Shown here: in pieces, positions 15,044 to 16,329 of the stretch
Layout: the number at the start of each line of letters is the position of its first letter
Position numbering within the stretch: position 1 is the stretch's first letter
NCBI GenBank assembly: GCA_002359495.1
Contig: DENB01000058.1
Span: 39,987 to 56,315, forward strand
Direction: 5' to 3'
Length of the DNA stretch: 16,329 bases
From: Enterobacteriaceae bacterium UBA2655
Lineage (GTDB): Bacteria; Pseudomonadota; Gammaproteobacteria; Enterobacterales; Enterobacteriaceae
Notes under the pieces: model-generated
Databases searched by the model: none
Told to the model about the DNA's origin: nothing
What the model saw: only the letters and a program-made list of their open reading frames with translations
Translations under genes and position numbers: made by a program

Positions 15044-16263
15044 GAGTATTTACGCATGGTCAGGGTGGCGTTGGTGCCGCCGAAACCAAAGCTGTTGGAC
15101 ATCACGGTAGTCAGCTTCTGCTCGGTGGGCTGGGTCACGATATTCAGACCGTCGGCCGCCGCATCCAACTGATCGATGTTGATGCTCGGCGCAATAAAAC
15201 CGTGCTCCAGCATCAGCAGGGTGTAGATCGCTTCCTGCACGCCTGCGGCGCCCAGCGAGTGGCCGGTCATCGATTTGGTCGCCGACATCGCCGGGCACTT
15301 ATCGCCGAACACTTCGCGGATCGCGCCAAGCTCTTTCACATCGCCCACCGGCGTGGAGGTGCCGTGGGTGTTCAGGTAGTCGATCGGCGTATCCACGCCC
15401 TGCATCGCCATGCGCATGCAGCGGATAGCGCCTTCGCCTGACGGAGCGACCATGTCGGCGCCGTCTGACGTCGCGCCGTAGCCGACGATTTCCGCATAGA
15501 TGTGCGCGCCGCGCGCCAGCGCATGCTCCAGCTCTTCGACCACCACCATGCCGCCGCCGCCGGCGATAACAAAGCCGTCGCGCTCAGCGTCATAGGTACG
15601 GGACGCTTTTTCCGGCGTCTCGTTGTATTTGGTGGAGAGCGCGCCCATCGCGTCGAACTCGCAGGACATTTCCCAGCACAGCTCTTCGCCGCCGCCGGCG
15701 AACACCACATCCTGTTTGCCCAGCTGAATCTGCTCGACCGCGTTGCCGATGCAGTGCGCGGAGGTGGCGCAGGCGGAGCTGATGGAGTAGTTCACGCCGT
15801 GAATTTTAAACGGGGTCGCCAGGCAGGCGGAAACGCCGGAAGCCATCGCCTTAGTGACCATATAAGGACCGACGCCGCGCAGACCTTTGGCACGCATGCC
15901 GTCGACGCTGGCCGCCTGATAGAACGGCGAGCCTCCGCCTGAACCGGCCACCAGACCGACGCGCGGATTGTTCTGGTACTGTTCAGCGGTCAGACCGGAA
16001 TCTTTAACCGCTTCCAGCATGGAAATATAGGCGTAAGCCGATGCATCGCTCATGAAACGCAGGACTTTACGATCGATCAGGCTGGCGATCTCGTCCTTAG
16101 TGAGCTTAACGTTGCCCCAAACGTGACTACGCATGCCGGAATCTTTCAGCTCTTGTGCAAAGGTAATGCCGGAACGCCCCTCACGCAGGGAGGCCAGCAC
16201 CTCTTGCTGGTTATTACCAATGCTGGAAACGATACCCAGGCCAGTAATCACTGCACGTTTCAT
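15037..16263 (-). CDS. fabB: Beta-ketoacyl-ACP synthase I, FabB
   Basis: FabB condenses malonyl-ACP with growing acyl-ACP chains and is required to elongate the cis-unsaturated intermediate, so it is central to unsaturated fatty-acid synthesis. The protein has 408 residues (E. coli 406). The catalytic residues are C165 in [13 protein letters not shown]300 in [12 protein letters not shown]330 in [10 protein letters not shown] and H335 in the same block, each two later than in E. coli. The glycine-rich end [13 protein letters not shown] is intact. The ATG at 16263 is preceded by a purine-rich GAGGAAGAGTGA. The promoter shows a FabR-type operator. The gene is transcribed alone toward yfcJ and ends at three hairpins, the last a terminator. 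Its neighbours match the E. coli fabB locus. Confidence 0.98.
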   Translation of the reverse strand: MKRAVITGLGIVSSIGNNQQEVLASLREGRSGITFAQELKDSGMRSHVWGNVKLTKDEIASLIDRKVLRFMSDASAYAYISMLEAVKDSGLTAEQYQNNPRVGLVAGSGGGSPFYQAASVDGMRAKGLRGVGPYMVTKAMASGVSACLATPFKIHGVNYSISSACATSAHCIGNAVEQIQLGKQDVVFAGGGEELCWEMSCEFDAMGALSTKYNETPEKASRTYDAERDGFVIAGGGGMVVVEELEHALARGAHIYAEIVGYGATSDGADMVAPSGEGAIRCMRMAMQGVDTPIDYLNTHGTSTPVGDVKELGAIREVFGDKCPAMSATKSMTGHSLGAAGVQEAIYTLLMLEHGFIAPSINIDQLDAAADGLNIVTQPTEQKLTTVMSNSFGFGGTNATLTMRKYSA

Positions 16264-16299
16264 TCACTCTTCCTCTTCCACTTCTTTTGATTGAGGAGC

Positions 16300-16328
16300 A
16301 CTCTAGCTTACACTTGTACGCCGAACAA
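16300..16328 (-). promoter_or_regulatory. fabB promoter with FabR-type operator
   Basis: On the minus strand TTGTTC (-35, 16328-16323) is followed after 17 bp by TAGAGT (-10, 16305-16300). The spacer and first -10 base hold the imperfect palindrome GGCGTACA-AG-TGTAAGCT (16322-16305), close to the site where FabR binds the E. coli fabB promoter as I recall it. FabR bound to unsaturated acyl-CoA or acyl-ACP represses fabB. A FadR activator site, if kept, would lie beyond the window edge. Confidence 0.75.
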
Positions 16329-16329
16329 G

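Noticed and set aside
1..16329. CRISPR arrays, insertion sequences, prophage genes, tRNA or rRNA genes
   Set aside because: I saw no regularly spaced repeats, transposase or integrase motifs, terminal inverted repeats or tRNA-like cloverleafs, and the gaps between genes are all under 300 bp.

Overview
The window is a GC-rich (about 60% by eye) chromosomal segment from a gammaproteobacterium of the order Enterobacterales. The conserved gene block accD-dedA-truA-usg-pdxB ... flk ... yfcJ-fabB matches the Escherichia coli/Salmonella arrangement in identity, order and strand. Higher GC than E. coli and extra transport genes inside the block suggest Erwiniaceae (Pantoea, Mixta or Erwinia), but that genus-level guess is inference.

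Layout. (1) 1-4314, minus strand: the 5' part of accD (acetyl-CoA carboxylase beta subunit, cut by the window edge), then dedA, truA, usg and pdxB. pdxB-usg-truA-dedA read as one operon on the minus strand (pdxB first), with a hairpin terminator or attenuator between pdxB and usg. accD has its own leader with a perfect hairpin and a consensus DnaA box upstream. (2) 4511-10523: an accessory transport block between pdxB and flk. It holds an EamA/DMT-type exporter, the two-component pair tctD-tctE (minus) and, divergently, tctC-tctB-tctA (plus), a tripartite tricarboxylate (citrate-type) uptake system ending in a clear terminator. The tctD/tctC intergenic region carries an 11-bp-period direct repeat that looks like an OmpR-family response-regulator site. 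(3) 10645-11685: flk, a flagellar-assembly regulator with a visible internal duplication. (4) 11687-13657: a second accessory pair, a small cysteine-rich rhodanese-like protein (minus) and a divergent MocR/GabR-type regulator (plus). (5) 13623-16329, minus strand: yfcJ (MFS transporter) and fabB (beta-ketoacyl-ACP synthase I). fabB has three tandem hairpins at its 3' end and a FabR-type operator in its promoter.

How the genes work together. The ends of the window serve fatty-acid synthesis (accD, fabB). The pdxB operon joins pyridoxal phosphate synthesis, tRNA pseudouridylation and a DedA membrane protein. The tct genes form a complete self-contained module: sensor kinase, response regulator, periplasmic binding protein and both membrane subunits. 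The MocR regulator is a PLP-binding transcription factor whose most likely target is the divergent rhodanese gene.

The intergenic spaces are short; none exceeds 300 bp. I saw no tRNA, rRNA, insertion sequence, CRISPR array or phage gene. Nothing here is clearly a large new system. The least explained unit is the rhodanese-MocR pair.
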